DNA of 64,000 bases from Tetmemena sp. SeJ-2015 (GCA_027382625.1 JAJKFJ010022821.1:1-64000), one strand, 5' to 3'; shown: positions 22,201 to 35,048, counted from the first letter of the stretch. Notes: a model not told the origin generated them from the sequence alone. A program made the numbers and translations.

Positions 22201-24853
22201 TTTTAATTAAATGCATTAAAAAAGCTTGGAATTATTATTTGGGCAGATAAAGTCAGATTAAAGCCAATTGAACCCTGCTGAAGATGATATGTTCCTAGAC
22301 AGTGACTATGAAAAGTTAGCCATGAATTCAGTAGATTTAAGAGGAGGTGTTGTTAATAAAAACTAAAAGAATTAATACATAAACCACTAAGAATCACTCA
22401 ATGATTAAAGATATTAACCTGAATCATTTATAAGACCTTAGCGGCTGAAGTTTGAGGCAAAGCAAAAGCAAAATTTGAGCTTGAGAAATTAATACATCCA
22501 TAATCCTTAAGCTTATATAAATAATCGTAATGATTACTCTTATAATTTTAAAAATAATTCAACTCCAAAAATTTATTCTTCGTTTTAAAGGTATTTCTTT
22601 TTATATGCAGAGAAATAAGGGGTCGATAAATCAGAGTATGGACTCTGTCCAAGAAGAGGACATTGGTTTCGAAAACGGCTAAAATTACTTCAACTAGACG
22701 ATGTACTAAAATTAGGATTTTGATCAGCAAGCATACCTCACGAACTACTATCAGGGCAGATAACCTCAAACTCTCTAGTAAAGTCCACACCAATAAAAGA
22801 CAATAAACCATAGAAATGTGCACAGAAATACTGAGAGGCAGTAACTATCCAACTTCTAATTGCCTTAATTAGGCTAGAGGTTTGAAAGTAATTAAGATTC
22901 TATTTCAAATAATTGGTTTATTAAAAGTTAAGATTAATATGCATAAAAGCACAAGCATCCTCCGCATTAGAGAAATTACAGCATGAATGATCAGAATACT
23001 TTTACTCACATGAAGAATAACTTAAATCAAAGCTACCAGTAATAAAATTTATCTCCCTAGCAAAGAGATAACCGATTTAGAAACTAAGATTATATTCAAG
23101 ATCATTATTCTTGAAATAGTTTTTAATGGTTTCATTTAAAAGAGCAAGATTTTAGCTACAAGCATAATCAAGATAGTTCAGAGAGCCCTCCTCCTATTTT
23201 CTTTTCAAGGATGTAGAATAACAAAAACGGAAAATATAACTCTAACTAATTTCACTAGAGATCTTCTTCAAAGAAAAAGCTTGGTAACGTTTAAGCAGGA
23301 AGTAAGAAATTGGCGAGCTATCAGAAATAAGTTTTCCGTTAGTTCAAGTCTTTAATTGTTGGTGGTGGATAAGAAGAAGAGGGTGTGGGTGGAATCTACC
23401 AATCAGCCAATAACTCCATCATGTATGAAGAAGATGAGGGCAAGGATGGATCTGGAGAGAAGAGCTTTCAAAATCAATAGCAAGATTACTATAATATAAA
23501 CTATCAAGATGAGTAAACGTTTCAAAGTTAGGGCTCTCCAGTAAAGCTTAAATACAATTCAAGGACTGATAGGATCAATCCTCATTTATAGTAACATTTA
23601 AGAGTCATTTATCTTTAATTACAATAACGTGATAGCTATGGCAATAAATTTGGCCATAAACAAAGTCTAGAAGGTAGTATACCTCGTCAAATGTTTATTT
23701 TAAATGAATGGCCAACAGTCTAATTCAAGTATTGTATATGAGCAGTAGAATCAAAAACCACTCAATAAAAATCAATCTAAGACTATCAATCCAAATTTTT
23801 AGAGGATACCTTTAAGATTAATTTTAAGGATTCATAAATCTATCAATTTTAAAAACAATGGAAAAATTATCTAAATAAGATTTTATAGTTTTTAAATTTT
23901 ATTTTATTGGTTTAGAGTATTACTCCCTTGTCTAAATTTCTAGTCTAATCAGAATTTCCAAAGTCAAAGGCGGTCGAATGGATACAAAAATAAATATTTT
24001 TACTTAAATTTTGATAGAGCTGGGATAATCAACAAGCTAGCAAGGAAAAGTTAAATAAAATGAAGTACAACGACTCTTCTCAGTTTTTCGATACTTGCAT
24101 TTAAATTTGAAAGCAATTTTTAACTTATTAGGGAAAACTATCGATGGAATCTTTACCATCAATGAGTTTAGACTAAGAAATTAAGTACATCTGCAATAAC
24201 TTAGAGCAGCAACTATCATCCTTCTCAAATTATAAATAGCATTTTAAGATTATTCTTCAGTCATAAGTTAGACCTTACTATTCGAAAACTCTAGCTCAGG
24301 CATCCTATTTTCAAACTGCTCTCCTAGAATGCCTTCAACTACCTAATTGAGAATTCTTACCTGTTCAAGCTTAAGCCAAGATAAGGCGCATATCAGCAAG
24401 ACTTCAGAGCTCAGAGAAATGTCTACTTCATTCTCTATGGAAACTTTTAACTAACAAGAGTTAGAAAATTACCCATGAAAGCATCCATTGGTAATTCAAA
24501 AGGATTCCAAAAGGTTCAAGAGAAAGTGGAGCAGTGTGATTTAGATTTCAAGTGTGGGCATAGTCTTGGAGAAGAGATACTTTTCTAAGGAAATCAATCT
24601 TTTTCAAGCCATGTTTTTAATTTTCGATGATTATTTAAGCGCAAATCACAGGTTTGAAACTTGTAGAGCGAGCGAAGATGATGACTCAGGGCTGCTTCAA
24701 GTTAGCGCAGAAGTTATTCTTTAAATGAAAGACTATAGACAGAAACTAGGAGGAGGCACTTCACTCAAAAAGGACTTTAATGTCTTAATGGGTATTCTGA
24801 AGTAGAACTTCCAGACAAAATAAAACTGGAGAGATCAAATATCTGGCTTTTGA
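19297..24853 (+). CDS. very large Gln/Asn/Ser-rich protein, function unknown
   Basis: ATG 19297 (MDPQQLLL) is a tentative start. The frame that stays open from about 19.37 to 20.84 kb begins ARAQVDELKKLEGELISQA, a short coiled-coil-like stretch. It is followed by more than 1200 low-complexity residues rich in Gln, Asn, Ser and Lys, many Gln codons being TAA or TAG. A 20-nt intron at 22591-22610 is clear because SF.R / RNKGSINQSMDS joins in frame. Other frame changes near 20.83, 21.25, 23.1 and 24.3 kb must be introns or IESs. The last 250 residues (near 24.13-24.85 kb: MSLDQEIKYICNNLEQQLSS, LEKRYFSKEINLFQAMFLIFDDYLS) are more globular and might be a helical domain, but I could not assign it. 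Stop TGA 24851-24853. Confidence 0.55.
22591..22610 (+). other. 20-nt spliceosomal intron
   Basis: GTATTTCTTTTTATATGCAG starts with GT, ends with AG, and its removal joins two long Gln-rich open frames in the large gene at 19.3-24.9 kb. It is among the shortest introns in the window. A 22-nt one lies in BRR2 (31278-31299). Confidence 0.7.
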
Positions 24854-25038
24854 CAAAATTTTCAAGATAACTAAATTAATGTATATAGATAAACTATAGT
24901 TTTATAGTTTCAGACTATTTATTTATAGAGTATTTATTTCTCATAGATTGTAATGAGGTAGGATTTTTACTAGTTAAATATAATGAGTGCAGTAAATTTG
25001 CAGTTCCGATATTATAATATAGCATTTTATTATCCTTA

Positions 25039-28000
25039 ATGAGCAAATCAATAAAGTTAAACTCGTCTTTCCAGCTTCCAGAAACTGCGTAAGAAATCCC
25101 AGAACACCGAGTTAGCAGCTAATTATCTTCAGTGTAACGGCTTAAAGGAAAGTTATAAATTAAATTTTTTAAGTTAGCTCAAATAAAAAAGAAGCTTCAG
25201 CTAAAAAAGAAGGGTGACAAATGAGATAAAATAACAAAATAAAAGAACTAGAGGTAAGATAGCAGGCTAGAAAAGGAAGAGATAAAGAGCTAAGCACAAA
25301 ATCAGAATATAGGCTTAAGTATATAAATACTTTTTAATAAATCAAGAACAGGAAGGCATATTCACACCAAGATTTTCAACTAGAGCTAATTTAATCAATC
25401 TAGTTATCAAATAGAATACTCAACTTCCTCAAACAAATGAGAACTATTTCTAAAGGTTTTAAAATGGAAGAGAAGCTTAAAATAACTTTTCAAGCTTGTA
25501 ATAAGCATAAACTTAAAATGGATACAAAGAAGAAGAGGAGAGAAAAGTAATTTAAAAAGCTGGGGAATCTATGAACCAAAATGATACCAGCTTTCAAACT
25601 CTCAGAGAATACGACTCTTAATAGAGCTTTATATCTTTGAGAACTAACAATAACTAGAATATCGGCACATTTTTTGAAGAAGGTGATAGCTCTATTATAA
25701 CATAGAAACGATTCAATCATAGCAGCTACAAATCTATGTTTTCTTAAATTCAATCTCAACATGTACTTTTTTTTAATAATTTATTATTTATCTGAGAAGA
25801 ACCTTGAAAAATAAAGAAGCATAGTAGGCTTACTGTTTCCAAGAAACGTGGATAAATGGAAGCTCTATCAAAGTTAAATTGATGTAATAAGATATAAGAT
25901 CCTAATACAGTGTTGCTGCTGAGCAGTCCTAGTTATTTTAAAATTTTAATGTCCTCTATTTAAATTATTGTGATAATAACTATGTCTATGATAGAAGTAA
26001 GATTATCAATTTAATCATGAATTACAGCTAAATTTATTTCAATCTCTATTTATTAAGCATGTATTTTACAACGAAAATCCTTATTCAACAGGAGCAGCTT
26101 CCCCGCAGAGCAGTGACATCCTGATGAGGGTTATTATTCTGATTCTATCTTTGATGTTGTGCTACTCAACTCACTCCATTTATAAGTTAGAGAGAAAGCT
26201 AGTGAAGTGCATGGACTACAAGAAAATACAACTCTCAAGTAAGGATTTTAACTAATCTTAAAAATTAGCAAGTTTAGACAAAAAGAGAAAAGTATAACGG
26301 ACCATATTTCATCCGCTAGATTGATTAAAATATTTTAATAAGTGAATATTTTAGATTTCTAACTTAATAATAAACTATCCTTAAGTCGACTACACTTTTA
26401 TACTATACCAAAACACTTCTCCTTACTACTATTCCATGAGCACATACATTACTGCTTTTCAGTTTATTTAAGAGTAATTTATATATTAAGTTTGTGAAGC
26501 TATTTTACATTTTTCCTATCGTTAAGTATAGCAGTATATATGGAAGCTCTTGAGCAAGGAGATTGCTTGATTACAATTAACTCCTTAATTGTGTTTAATT
26601 TTTGTTAATTTAAAAACTTAGAGAATGGAGCAAAAATGTCAATGAGATTCGTATTGAAGTCTTTGGTTAGAGAGTCGTCTTTACTGGTTTTGTTCTGCAT
26701 TATTTGCATTTAAATCTTTGTGTTCACATTGATTGTGATAATCGTTGAGAAGGACCCCTAAACCCACCAACTTAAAAATTTCTCTGAAACTCTTAAATTA
26801 ACATAGTTATTATCTAAAATTAAACGTAAATAATTTCTATTAAGACTATTTAAATATGTTAAGCTTAATTTATTATGTCTTTGGTTGATAATTCTGATGA
26901 TGACCACTGTGGGGTTTGGTGATGTAGCCCCAGAAACCGTGATTGGGAGATCGATCTGTATCATAGCCTCTTTGAGTGGAGTGGGCACTATATCCCTGAT
27001 CGTGATGAGCATGAATTAAATTTGCAGTTTAAATTAAAACGAGTAAGATGTGTTTGACTGTCTAGTCATAGCCAAAGAAGAACACTACCTCAGACAGAAT
27101 GCTTCTAAAATTATTCAGCACTACTTTCTCCTCAAAATACTTCAGAATAGGCAAACTAGGGAATAGCTTTTAAAGGCTTTTGCTCAGAATTCTAGGAAGG
27201 GTGCTCACTTAACCCAAGGGGCTAGACGCTCTTAAATTAGGAGTAAGAGTATAGTCTAAAAGCTATTCATCATAGAGAAATTAGACGACAGTGCAACTTG
27301 GAACTGCTGGTTCGACTTGATAAGCCTTTCTGCCATCTTCTCAAATCAGCGAAAGTAATTACCCTTAATCTAAATTCTGATTATAGGATAGTTCAAAGAA
27401 TTTCAATATGCGTTGAAGATTTGCTTTAGTAGATGGAGGATGAAATTAAAACTTCTTAAATTGAAATCCATTTTTCCCTCTATAGAATGGATAATAAAAC
27501 GTTATCTTGTTTAATTTATATCATTTTTGGATTACTTAAATATGAAAGTAAGTTAGAAGTGGTTTGAATCTTTCTTTTGTAGATTTAGGGTATCCTTAAT
27601 TAGTCAGTAGAAAATGAAGAGGTGCTTTCAAAGATGCAAAAAGCAGAGTTTTCAAATTCTGAATCTAGCCAGGATGATAAATGACTATGAAGGCTTCTTT
27701 GAAGTTAAAAGCTTTTAATTAAAATTAAAAATACTCTGACTGATGACCAAATTCAACTTTTTATTGATTAAAAGCATTGATGAGATGAACCATACTAGGC
27801 TCTTGAATAACGAAGAGTTCTCAAATCATATTGAAGAAGCAGAAGGATTTCAAGAATTTAGCGGATAGACTAAGAACAGAAATAGAGTCCTAGAAAGTCC
27901 CAAACTCACTTCATAACTAAAAAAGAAAGAGGTATTCTGAAGATATCCCCTAATGATCCCTACCCCTTATTAATTTGACTTACTAAATAGACGTCAAGGC

Positions 28001-28610
28001 TAGGTTTCATTCTAAAGTCCAGTTAAGCAAATTACTCATATTCAAAATTATTTAATGTGAGGAAATATAACCAAATTGATAATTTGAATTCTGTCTAGTG
28101 GCAGAGATCGCAGGATAAGACAGACTTTAAAAGAATAGAGCTTGCTAAATGAAATAGGTGAAGAGGAAATTAAGAGTTTTAGCAGCTACAGCGATGAAAG
28201 TAGTTTAAACTCTCAAGAAAAAGAGACAATCAACAAAGTGGTCAGGTTTCAAACTAGATAAGTGAGCATTGATGGAAAGCAAGACTATGATTTATAATTA
28301 ATGCGATGAATAGGATAATTCACATAATGATTTCTTGAGTTATATCTCTGGACTCGATAATAATCTTTATTAAAACTAAGAGAGTAGTAGTCCTTATGAT
28401 GAACTGAAGGAAGATGATTCATCAAGGATGGAGGACACATGGGGCCCAAAAAATCTATCGAATTTAAATGAATAATAATTTGAGGAAGTGGAATAATTTC
28501 AAAGAGAATCAGATTCCTTAATAAGTAGCTCGATATAAAGTCTTTTAGAATAAGGCTAAGAAACGAAGGGCCCAGATTCTATAATTTTAAAGCAGGACTA
28601 AATCAGATGA
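25039..28610 (+). CDS. SK-like calcium-activated potassium channel
   Basis: The putative start is ATG 25039 (MSKSIKLNSSFQLPETAQE), followed by a basic, Gln-rich cytoplasmic N-terminus to about 25.8 kb. Membrane segments follow: SSDILMRVIILILSLMLCYS near 26110, then LIINYPQVDYTF...YYSMS near 26360-26450, which resembles the S3-S4 region of small-conductance channels, and LLVLFCIICIQIFVFTLIVII near 26690. The selectivity filter MMTTVGFGD lies at about 26896-26922, followed by an S6-like IIASLSGVGTISLIVMSMN. Downstream, KEEHYLRQNASKIIQHYFLLK near 27075 is placed like the calmodulin-binding region. A long acidic, Gln-rich tail ends at TGA 28608-28610. Several introns or IESs interrupt the frame. 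Substrate is K+; Ca2+ gating is inferred by family resemblance only. Confidence 0.7.
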
Positions 28611-28863
28611 AGCTCATTATTTTGTTTTTAAAGTGATTTGATTTGAATTTGCAACTTGAAGTGTATATATGGACAGTTATGAACTTTTTAAAATAGTAAA
28701 TTTGCTATATTTAAAATTCATGTCTATATTTTAGTCGGATAGAATATTAATTGGCAGAATCCACCAGTTAAATTGACTGCATGTCACTATATAATAAGAT
28801 GATAAATCAATATCTATAATTAGCCAAATATTGTTAAAAGATTATCTTGAAAATATATTGAAA

Positions 28864-30288
28864 ATGGGCAACGATTTGATTAAACAAGAGTACGGTTACA
28901 TGTTCATCCAGCTCTCAAAAAGAGTTTATCTGCCAGGAGAGCAAGTCGATGGATAACTTTTCCTTAGGACTTAAGTTCCTGTTGAGGCAAACTTAATTAG
29001 AAGTTTATTCTTTCTATTAAACCAAGTGATGTTAAACATCAAAGGAGTGGAGAAGGGCTCGTTCACGATTATGGTGCACGGGAACAAAAACACTCACCCG
29101 GAGCGAAGATGGTACTCCAAAACTATATTCAACTAAGAGATGCCTTGCTTCGTATTCACCACCCCTACTCTCGCGCCAGGAGACTACGCTATTCCCTTCT
29201 CGTTCAGCTTACCTGAGAATAAACAGTGTAAAGGTTTATTGCTATATAATTAGCTGTTAAGAATATTCCTTCAAGCATCTTATTCCATAATCCTAATTAG
29301 TTTGCCAACCCTAAGATGAAGGTCTAGTATTTCGTCAAAGCCTTGTTGAAAAATAAAGCGAACAAGGATCTCCTAAGATTCAAATAGTTGGTGGTTGTAA
29401 GAGAACCTACTGTCCATCAAGAACTCAATATAGAAAGACTCTCAGAAGTTAAGTTGACCACTTGCTGCTGCATCAATCAAGGCACAGCAAAGCTTGAAGT
29501 CTTACTAGAGAAGAACATCTTCTTACAATAATTATAATTGCATAACGCTTATTTATTCTACCCTCACGAAGATTGAAGTTATATTATATAATTGCAACGC
29601 CAAAATAGTGATTAACAATTCGAACTGTGGTCTTAACTTGAAAAACATTCGCTTTGCCATTGAACAGCACGTGCACATCAAAGCTGGGTGGGACCATTTC
29701 AGACAAATCTATCCCCTCTCCTATAAGCAAACTGAAGGGCTTCCAGCTCACCACCCTTAAGCTGAGGAGAGGAAATTTTCCATCCCTTTGAATACAGTTT
29801 AGTACACAATTGGGAATGAGAAGAAATTGGATGGGTCCATGAAGATTCGCTCTCAAGAGACCATGTTCTTCATGTAATAAATTCAACCTTAGGTTCACGG
29901 AAAGCAGATCACTAATGATTTAAATCAACATATTTACTAAAACTATTTCTTTTAATTATGGATAATTTTTTTTAGAGAACTTATTCTCAAAATATCATTT
30001 CTTTTAGTGACGTACTAAAGAGGTTTTTATTATAACTATTTTAAATTATGCCTCTTTTAATTATATAATGAGTATTTCGTTGCAATTTTGTGTGATTATT
30101 CAGGATGCACTTGTTGCTCAAAGTAGCCTTTGGTGAGAGTTCCCATGACTATTCTGTCAGCTGAGGACCTCCATACCGTGGTTAATGCAACTGTCATACC
30201 AGCAGAATTCCATCCTTCTACTTTTGACTTTAATTTTTTATTTAAAAGTTTACTTTCTAATATCGTGAAATTAGATTTATACTTTTGA
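28864..30288 (+). CDS. arrestin-domain (alpha-arrestin-like) protein
   Basis: Starts MGNDLIKQEYGYMFIQLSKR and has the arrestin N-domain pattern: VYLPGEQVDGQLFLRTQVPVEA, then VMLNIKGVEKG, then GDYAIPFSFSLPE. A 30-bp IES (28993-29022) interrupts the VEAN-QVML joint. A short intron begins after ENK near 29229. The C-domain follows from about 29600 (KIVINNSNCGLNLKNIRFAI..HVHIKAG; then KFSIPL...; then QPQVHGKQITNDL). After an AT-rich insert, the last strands are encoded near 30085-30200 (SGCTCCSKQPLVRVPMTIL). Stop TGA 30286-30288. Such proteins are adaptors in membrane-protein trafficking. No PPxY motif is evident in what I could read. The length fits a complete two-domain protein. Confidence 0.75.
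28993..29022 (+). other. 30-bp IES with AAAC pointer
   Basis: Flanked by AAAC at 28989-28992 and 29019-29022. It is AT-rich and has no GT/AG border. Deleting one AAAC plus the insert changes VPVEAN...LNQVML to VPVEANQVMLNIKG, the expected arrestin strand-loop-strand. Confidence 0.65.
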
Positions 30289-30796
30289 TGATTTAAATTC
30301 AAGTTAAATCAGTTTTATCATTGTAATTAAAAAAATATAAGATTATTATTAATTTTTTTAATATTTCAGGTGGCATGTATATTTTTGCATATAAAAAATT
30401 ATTAAACTTAAATTGATTGTGATAGTTAAATATATATTTTTAAATTAGGGTTTGACAGATATGTAGCTCCTGAACTAAAATTAGAAATGATGTGAAGCCT
30501 ATATTTAAATTTTATTTACTCAGCTTATTTACTGAACTATTTCAGTAAGAATAATTCATCTTGATTGTTTGAATGAATAAATTAAACATAAAAGCCATAA
30601 TTTAACTTTCTGATAATCCAAAAGAATGTTAATTATCAATTAAAATTTGAATTAAATCGTAATCATGCAACTATCTGCCATTTAATCCATTATAATTAAT
30701 ATTAGAAATGCATGTTAGTTAAGGATAAAAAATATGAATAATGTAGAATAAGTATCTATATTCGATGATATATAATAATATTAATTATTATTAAAT
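30289..30796. other. AT-rich intergenic region upstream of BRR2
   Basis: No coding signal. It contains the 3' flank of the arrestin gene and presumably the promoter of the BRR2 locus, but I see no identifiable promoter element. Confidence 0.5.
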
Positions 30797-33700
30797 ATGA
30801 CTGACAAGGAAGTGCAACGCACTTAGTACAAGTACACCTTGGTAAGCAACCAATCCATTCTCTCTCTATTCTAGCATATTTACTTTGATCCATCTAAATA
30901 TTGATTATAGAATTCAAACTTGGTGATTCAAGGTTCCCAGCATTTAAGTAGAGACAACGAGCCTTCAGGAGAAGGTGAGTCTCTGGTGGGCAGGAAGATG
31001 GCGCCTTTTGGTGATCTAGCCCAAAGAGAGAAGCCTCCTGAATTAGTTATTGCTTCATTTATTATCTTTATCATATGATCTTTTTATTAAATGAAATGAA
31101 TAAAGCTAAAGAAGCATAGTAAAAGTAAGGAATTCCTCATAGAGTGCATTCATTAACTTTTTAAATAGGAAGCAAGAGAAATCCAAAAGAGATAGAGATG
31201 TGGTGGATGCAAAGAGGGAAACTCAATTTGTAAGTGCAAATCAATTAAAGATTCTCAACCAAAATTATTTGCTCGATGTCTCAAAATCATCCTATATAGA
31301 GTCTGGCAAGTGGGCACGAGAAAAATATCCTTTCAGCTCAGATTCAGGAAGAGTTAGTCTACAGACCTAAAACTAAGGAGACCAGAGCAATCTACGAGAA
31401 TATTCTGTCAATTGTGCAAAAGCACATGGGTGACGTATCGCTTGAGGTGCTCAGAGGAGCCACTGACGAAGTAAACTTATTCTTTGAATTCATATGAGGT
31501 TAAAATTACAGAAATGTTATAGCATTTACTTGCAGTGCTAAAAACTGATAGTATAACTGGTGGAGATATAGAGAGAAAGAGGGAAATAGAAGCTGTAGTG
31601 GATAGACTTTCTTAAGAGACTTACAACTCATTAGTGGTACTTGCTCAGCAGCTGCTTGATTACAATCCAGAGCAAGACAGACTAGACTAAGATGGAAGGG
31701 GTGATAACTAGATCGATGTGAACTTTGAGGCTGAGGATGATGACGGCATGGGAGATGATGAAGATGATAATGAGGTCAAGGAAGGAGCAGGAAGAGACAG
31801 AGATGCTGATTAGGATGAAGATGGCCTTGCAGGGGATGAGAAGAGAAAGATTAAGACGAGGAAGAAGAAGAACCTGCGATTAAAGTAGCAAAGAAAACTG
31901 AGACTAAAGCTAAGGATCATTTCCTAATTTAATATTACACGGTATGTTTAAGATCAACTAAGTTTCTAAGAGTTAGATGCATTCTGGCTATCAAGAACTC
32001 TAATGAACTCATTCCCAGATAAAATGGCTGAAGAGTAACTAGAATTACAGAAGAGACTTATGTCCATCCTCAAAATTGAAAGCGCCAGAGAGTGCGAAAG
32101 AAAGCTATTTGCAGTTACAGGCATTATAAATTATATTTTGCAGTACTAGGCACAGAGAAATATCAACTCATTCATCAACTTGTCAAGAACAAGACTCTAA
32201 TTTACTACAGTACTAGGTATCATCAAGCTTAGGATGAAAAATCAAAAGCTCTGCTTATTCAAGAGATGGAACAGACTCGAGAGGGAAGAGAAATCGTTGA
32301 TTAGATCTTGGGGAGATCAAAACCTTCAAATGATATTGAGATGAGCAAAAGCCTTCTTAATAGTTTTAATATGTTAGGAAATAAAATTCTTGAGGATGCC
32401 AAGAATCTGACCAAAAAGTATAGAGCTCCCACAGCTGAGGATGTTACTGACTTACTTCAGAAAAAGGTCACCGATGAAATACTCAAGTCTACGCAAGGAG
32501 CCAAGCAACTAGATCTTGAAAACATTGCATTCAATTAAGGTGCGAGGCTTATGGCTAATGGAAAGTGTCTTCTTCCAAAAGGTTCTCAGAAGATTATTAA
32601 AGTCGGCTATGAAGAGGTCTATGTTCCTGCTACTCGTCATAAATTCAAAGATGAAATCAAACTCATCCCTATTCAGGATTTGCCAGAATGGGCTAGACCT
32701 GCTTTCCCTCCTCCAATTGTCAACCTCAATTTCATATAGAGTAAAGTTTACTAGAGCGCATTCAAGAGCAACGAAAATCTACTTATTTGTGCACCTACTG
32801 GAGCTGGAAAGACTAATATTGCTCTTCTTTCAATTCTGCAAGTTCTAAACATGAAGAGAAAGAACAATCTATAAAGAATTATTTTATAATGAGCAGTGTG
32901 AATTTAATTTAATGGAAGATTTGACATTAAGAACTTTAAGATAGTGTACATAGCACCTATGAAAGCTTTGGTTACAGAGGTGGTAGGAAACTTTTAGAAA
33001 AGACTAGACAGCTTTGGAATTACTGTCAAAGAATTAACAGGAGATATTAACCTGACTAAGGCATAGATTGATGAAACTTAGATTATTGTCACCACTCCTG
33101 AGAAATGGGATATCATCACGAGAAAAAGCGGAGATAGAGCTTACTTGGAACTAGTTAAGCTCATAATCATTGATGAGGTGCATCTACTTCATAAAATTAA
33201 TATTTTAAGACTCAATATTATTCATGACTCTAGAGGACCTGTTCTCGAGGCTCTTGTTGCACGAACTATTCGTTAAATCGAACAGACATCTGAGAACATA
33301 AGAATAGTGGCTCTATCTGCTACTCTGCCTAATTACAAGGACGTTGCTGCCTTTTTGAGAGTCAACCCTGAATCTGGATTGCATCAATTCGATAATTCTT
33401 TCAGGCCAGTTCCACTTGAATAGATATATGTCGGAATCACTGAGAAGAAAGCCATCAAGAGACTTATGTTAATGAACGAAGTGTGCTATGAGAAAGTCAT
33501 GGAAAGGGCTGGTAAGCACCAAATACTCGTTTTTGTCCACTCGAGAAAGGAGACTGCAAGAACAGCTAAGATCATCAGAGATTTGGCTTTAGCTAAAGAT
33601 GAGCTTCATAAATTCATTGGAGGCGAGAGCAGTGCAACAAAAGAACTCTTAGACTAAGAAAGTCAAGAAGCTCAAAGTACTGATCTTAAGGATCTCTTGC

Positions 33701-34149
33701 CTTTCGGTCTGGGTATTCATCATGCTGGTCTCTCTAGAAAAGACAGGTTGAGAGTTGAATAGCTCTTTGCAGCAGGCCATATTTAAGTTCTTGTCTCAAC
33801 TGCAACCTTAGCTTGGGGAGTTAATCTTCCTGCTCACACAGTCATCATAAAGGGAACTCAAATATACAGTCCTGAACAAGGCAAATGGATTTCATTAATC
33901 TAAGAGATATGAAGATTAATTATTGGTAAGATTGAGTTGAGTCCCTAAGATATGCTTTAAATGATGGGTAGAGCAGGTCGTCCTTAGTACGATACTCTTG
34001 GAGAGGGTATCATCATAACTAACTATTCTGAGTTGCAGTATCATCTCAGCTTAAATAATCAACAGTTACCAATCGAGAGCTAGCTAATCACTTAGCTTCC
34101 AGATCAGCTTAATGCTGAAGTAGTACTTGGTACAGTTTCGAATGTTAAA
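30797..34149 (+). CDS. BRR2: BRR2 spliceosomal RNA helicase, N-terminal part (through first helicase cassette core)
   Basis: Starts [15 protein letters not shown]. Brr2 is the Ski2-like DExH helicase of the U5 snRNP that unwinds U4/U6. The N-terminal region is present: NSNLVIQ, then [10 protein letters not shown], then [19 protein letters not shown]; the IDVNFE acidic region; and [26 protein letters not shown]. In cassette 1, motif I APTGAGKT is near 32789, IDEVHLLH near 33165, ALSATLPNY near 33313, VFVHSRKE near 33530, GIHHAGLSR near 33714, [11 protein letters not shown] near 33804 and MMGRAGRPQ near 33961. Introns include 30842-30910 and a 22-nt one at 31278-31299. Two IESs (33193-33225, 33892-33933) interrupt conserved motifs. 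Coding stops after [11 protein letters not shown] at about 34149. The continuation is found 25.8 kb away at 59978-60190. The rest of cassette 1 and all of cassette 2 are not in the window. Confidence 0.9.
33193..33225 (+). other. 33-bp IES with TTCAT pointer in BRR2
   Basis: TTCAT occurs at 33188-33192 and 33221-33225. Removing one copy and the AT-rich insert turns HLLH-(11 extra residues)-DSRGPVLE into [12 protein letters not shown], matching the invariant HLLHDDRGPVLE of Brr2 proteins. The insert is a multiple of three and has no GT...AG border. Confidence 0.8.
33892..33933 (+). other. 42-bp IES with GATT pointer in BRR2
   Basis: GATT occurs at 33888-33891 and 33930-33933. The insert contains an in-frame TGA. 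Its removal gives GKWIELSPQDMLQMMGRAGR, the expected run into helicase motif VI. There is no GT start, so it is not an ordinary intron. Confidence 0.8.
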
Positions 34150-34239
34150 AAAAAATAGAAAATGCACATATCTGAAGAGCATGTATTTTAAGAAATTTCT
34201 AAAATAAGTTTATTGCAATTCTTTGTTTTAATTTTCAAA

Positions 34240-34794
34240 ATGGACGAGAAACTGACTCCTGAGCAGATCGCAGATTTCAAAGAAGCCTTCTCCTTGTTTG
34301 ATCACGATGAGAACGGTTCTATTTCAGCTGTGGAATTAGGTGAGGTGTTGAAAGCCTTAGGTTAAAATCCAACTAAGAACGAGCTAACTGATATGATAAA
34401 CGAGGTGGATGTGGATGGCAACGGCACTGTGGAGTTTGCTGAATTTGTGATTCTCATGACTAACAAAGTGAAGGAGATTTCTAAGCAGGACGAGATAAGG
34501 GAGGCGTTTGATGTGTTAGACAAGGAAAAAGACGAAGTAATAAAGGTGAAGGAATTGAAATACTTTATGCGAAAAGTTGCGCATATTAAACTTTCAAATG
34601 AGGAGGCAGAGGCTATGATTGAATTCGCAAGCAGCGATAAAGAGCGTAAAGGAGTTACTTTCGAGGATTTCTTGCGAATAGTAGAAATTGCTTAAAATGG
34701 TGGAGCAGGAGGGAATTCAATTCACGACAGTCAATAAAATATTGGAGCTCATGGGGAGATTGAAGAAGAGGAGGATGAGGAGCAGGATGCATGA
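34240..34794 (+). CDS. calmodulin-like EF-hand protein
   Basis: An uninterrupted 184-residue frame from ATG 34240 ([20 protein letters not shown]) to TGA 34792-34794, with two TAA codons read as Gln. EF-hand 1 ([12 protein letters not shown]) and EF-hand 2 ([12 protein letters not shown]) have all canonical Ca2+ ligand positions. Hand 3 ([12 protein letters not shown]) lacks the central Gly and Ser/Asn ligands, and hand 4 ([13 protein letters not shown]) is degenerate. An acidic extension ([11 protein letters not shown]) follows, making it longer than the 148-149 residues of calmodulin. It probably binds Ca2+ with the N-lobe only; targets are unknown. No IES or intron is visible. It begins about 90 bp after BRR2 coding sequence breaks off. 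Confidence 0.85.
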
Positions 34795-35048
34795 AAATGA
34801 AACCTTCTCTCTACTAGAGTTCGCCTTGATTAATATAGGAGTAGATAATTTATGAGTTAACTTATAATGATAATTTAAGATCAAATAAATAGAATCTGCC
34901 ATTCTTCTTCTACTGCATCTTCTGACAGATGGGAGAAGGTTAGGTATGCTATAAATGCTTGACTCCATCGAATTAATATTTCTTCGTAAAGGAGTCTTTA
35001 TTGATATAAGAAAATTGTAAAGCCTGGAAGTTTGCGAATTTTTCATCT

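Noticed and set aside
24130..24853. Cyclin-box similarity in the C-terminus of the large Gln-rich gene
   Set aside because: Helical spacing is vaguely similar but the conserved cyclin residues are not found.
33193..33225. In-frame 33-bp stretch as a genuine protein insertion in BRR2
   Set aside because: It is AT-rich, flanked by a perfect TTCAT repeat, and splits an otherwise invariant motif, so IES is the better explanation.
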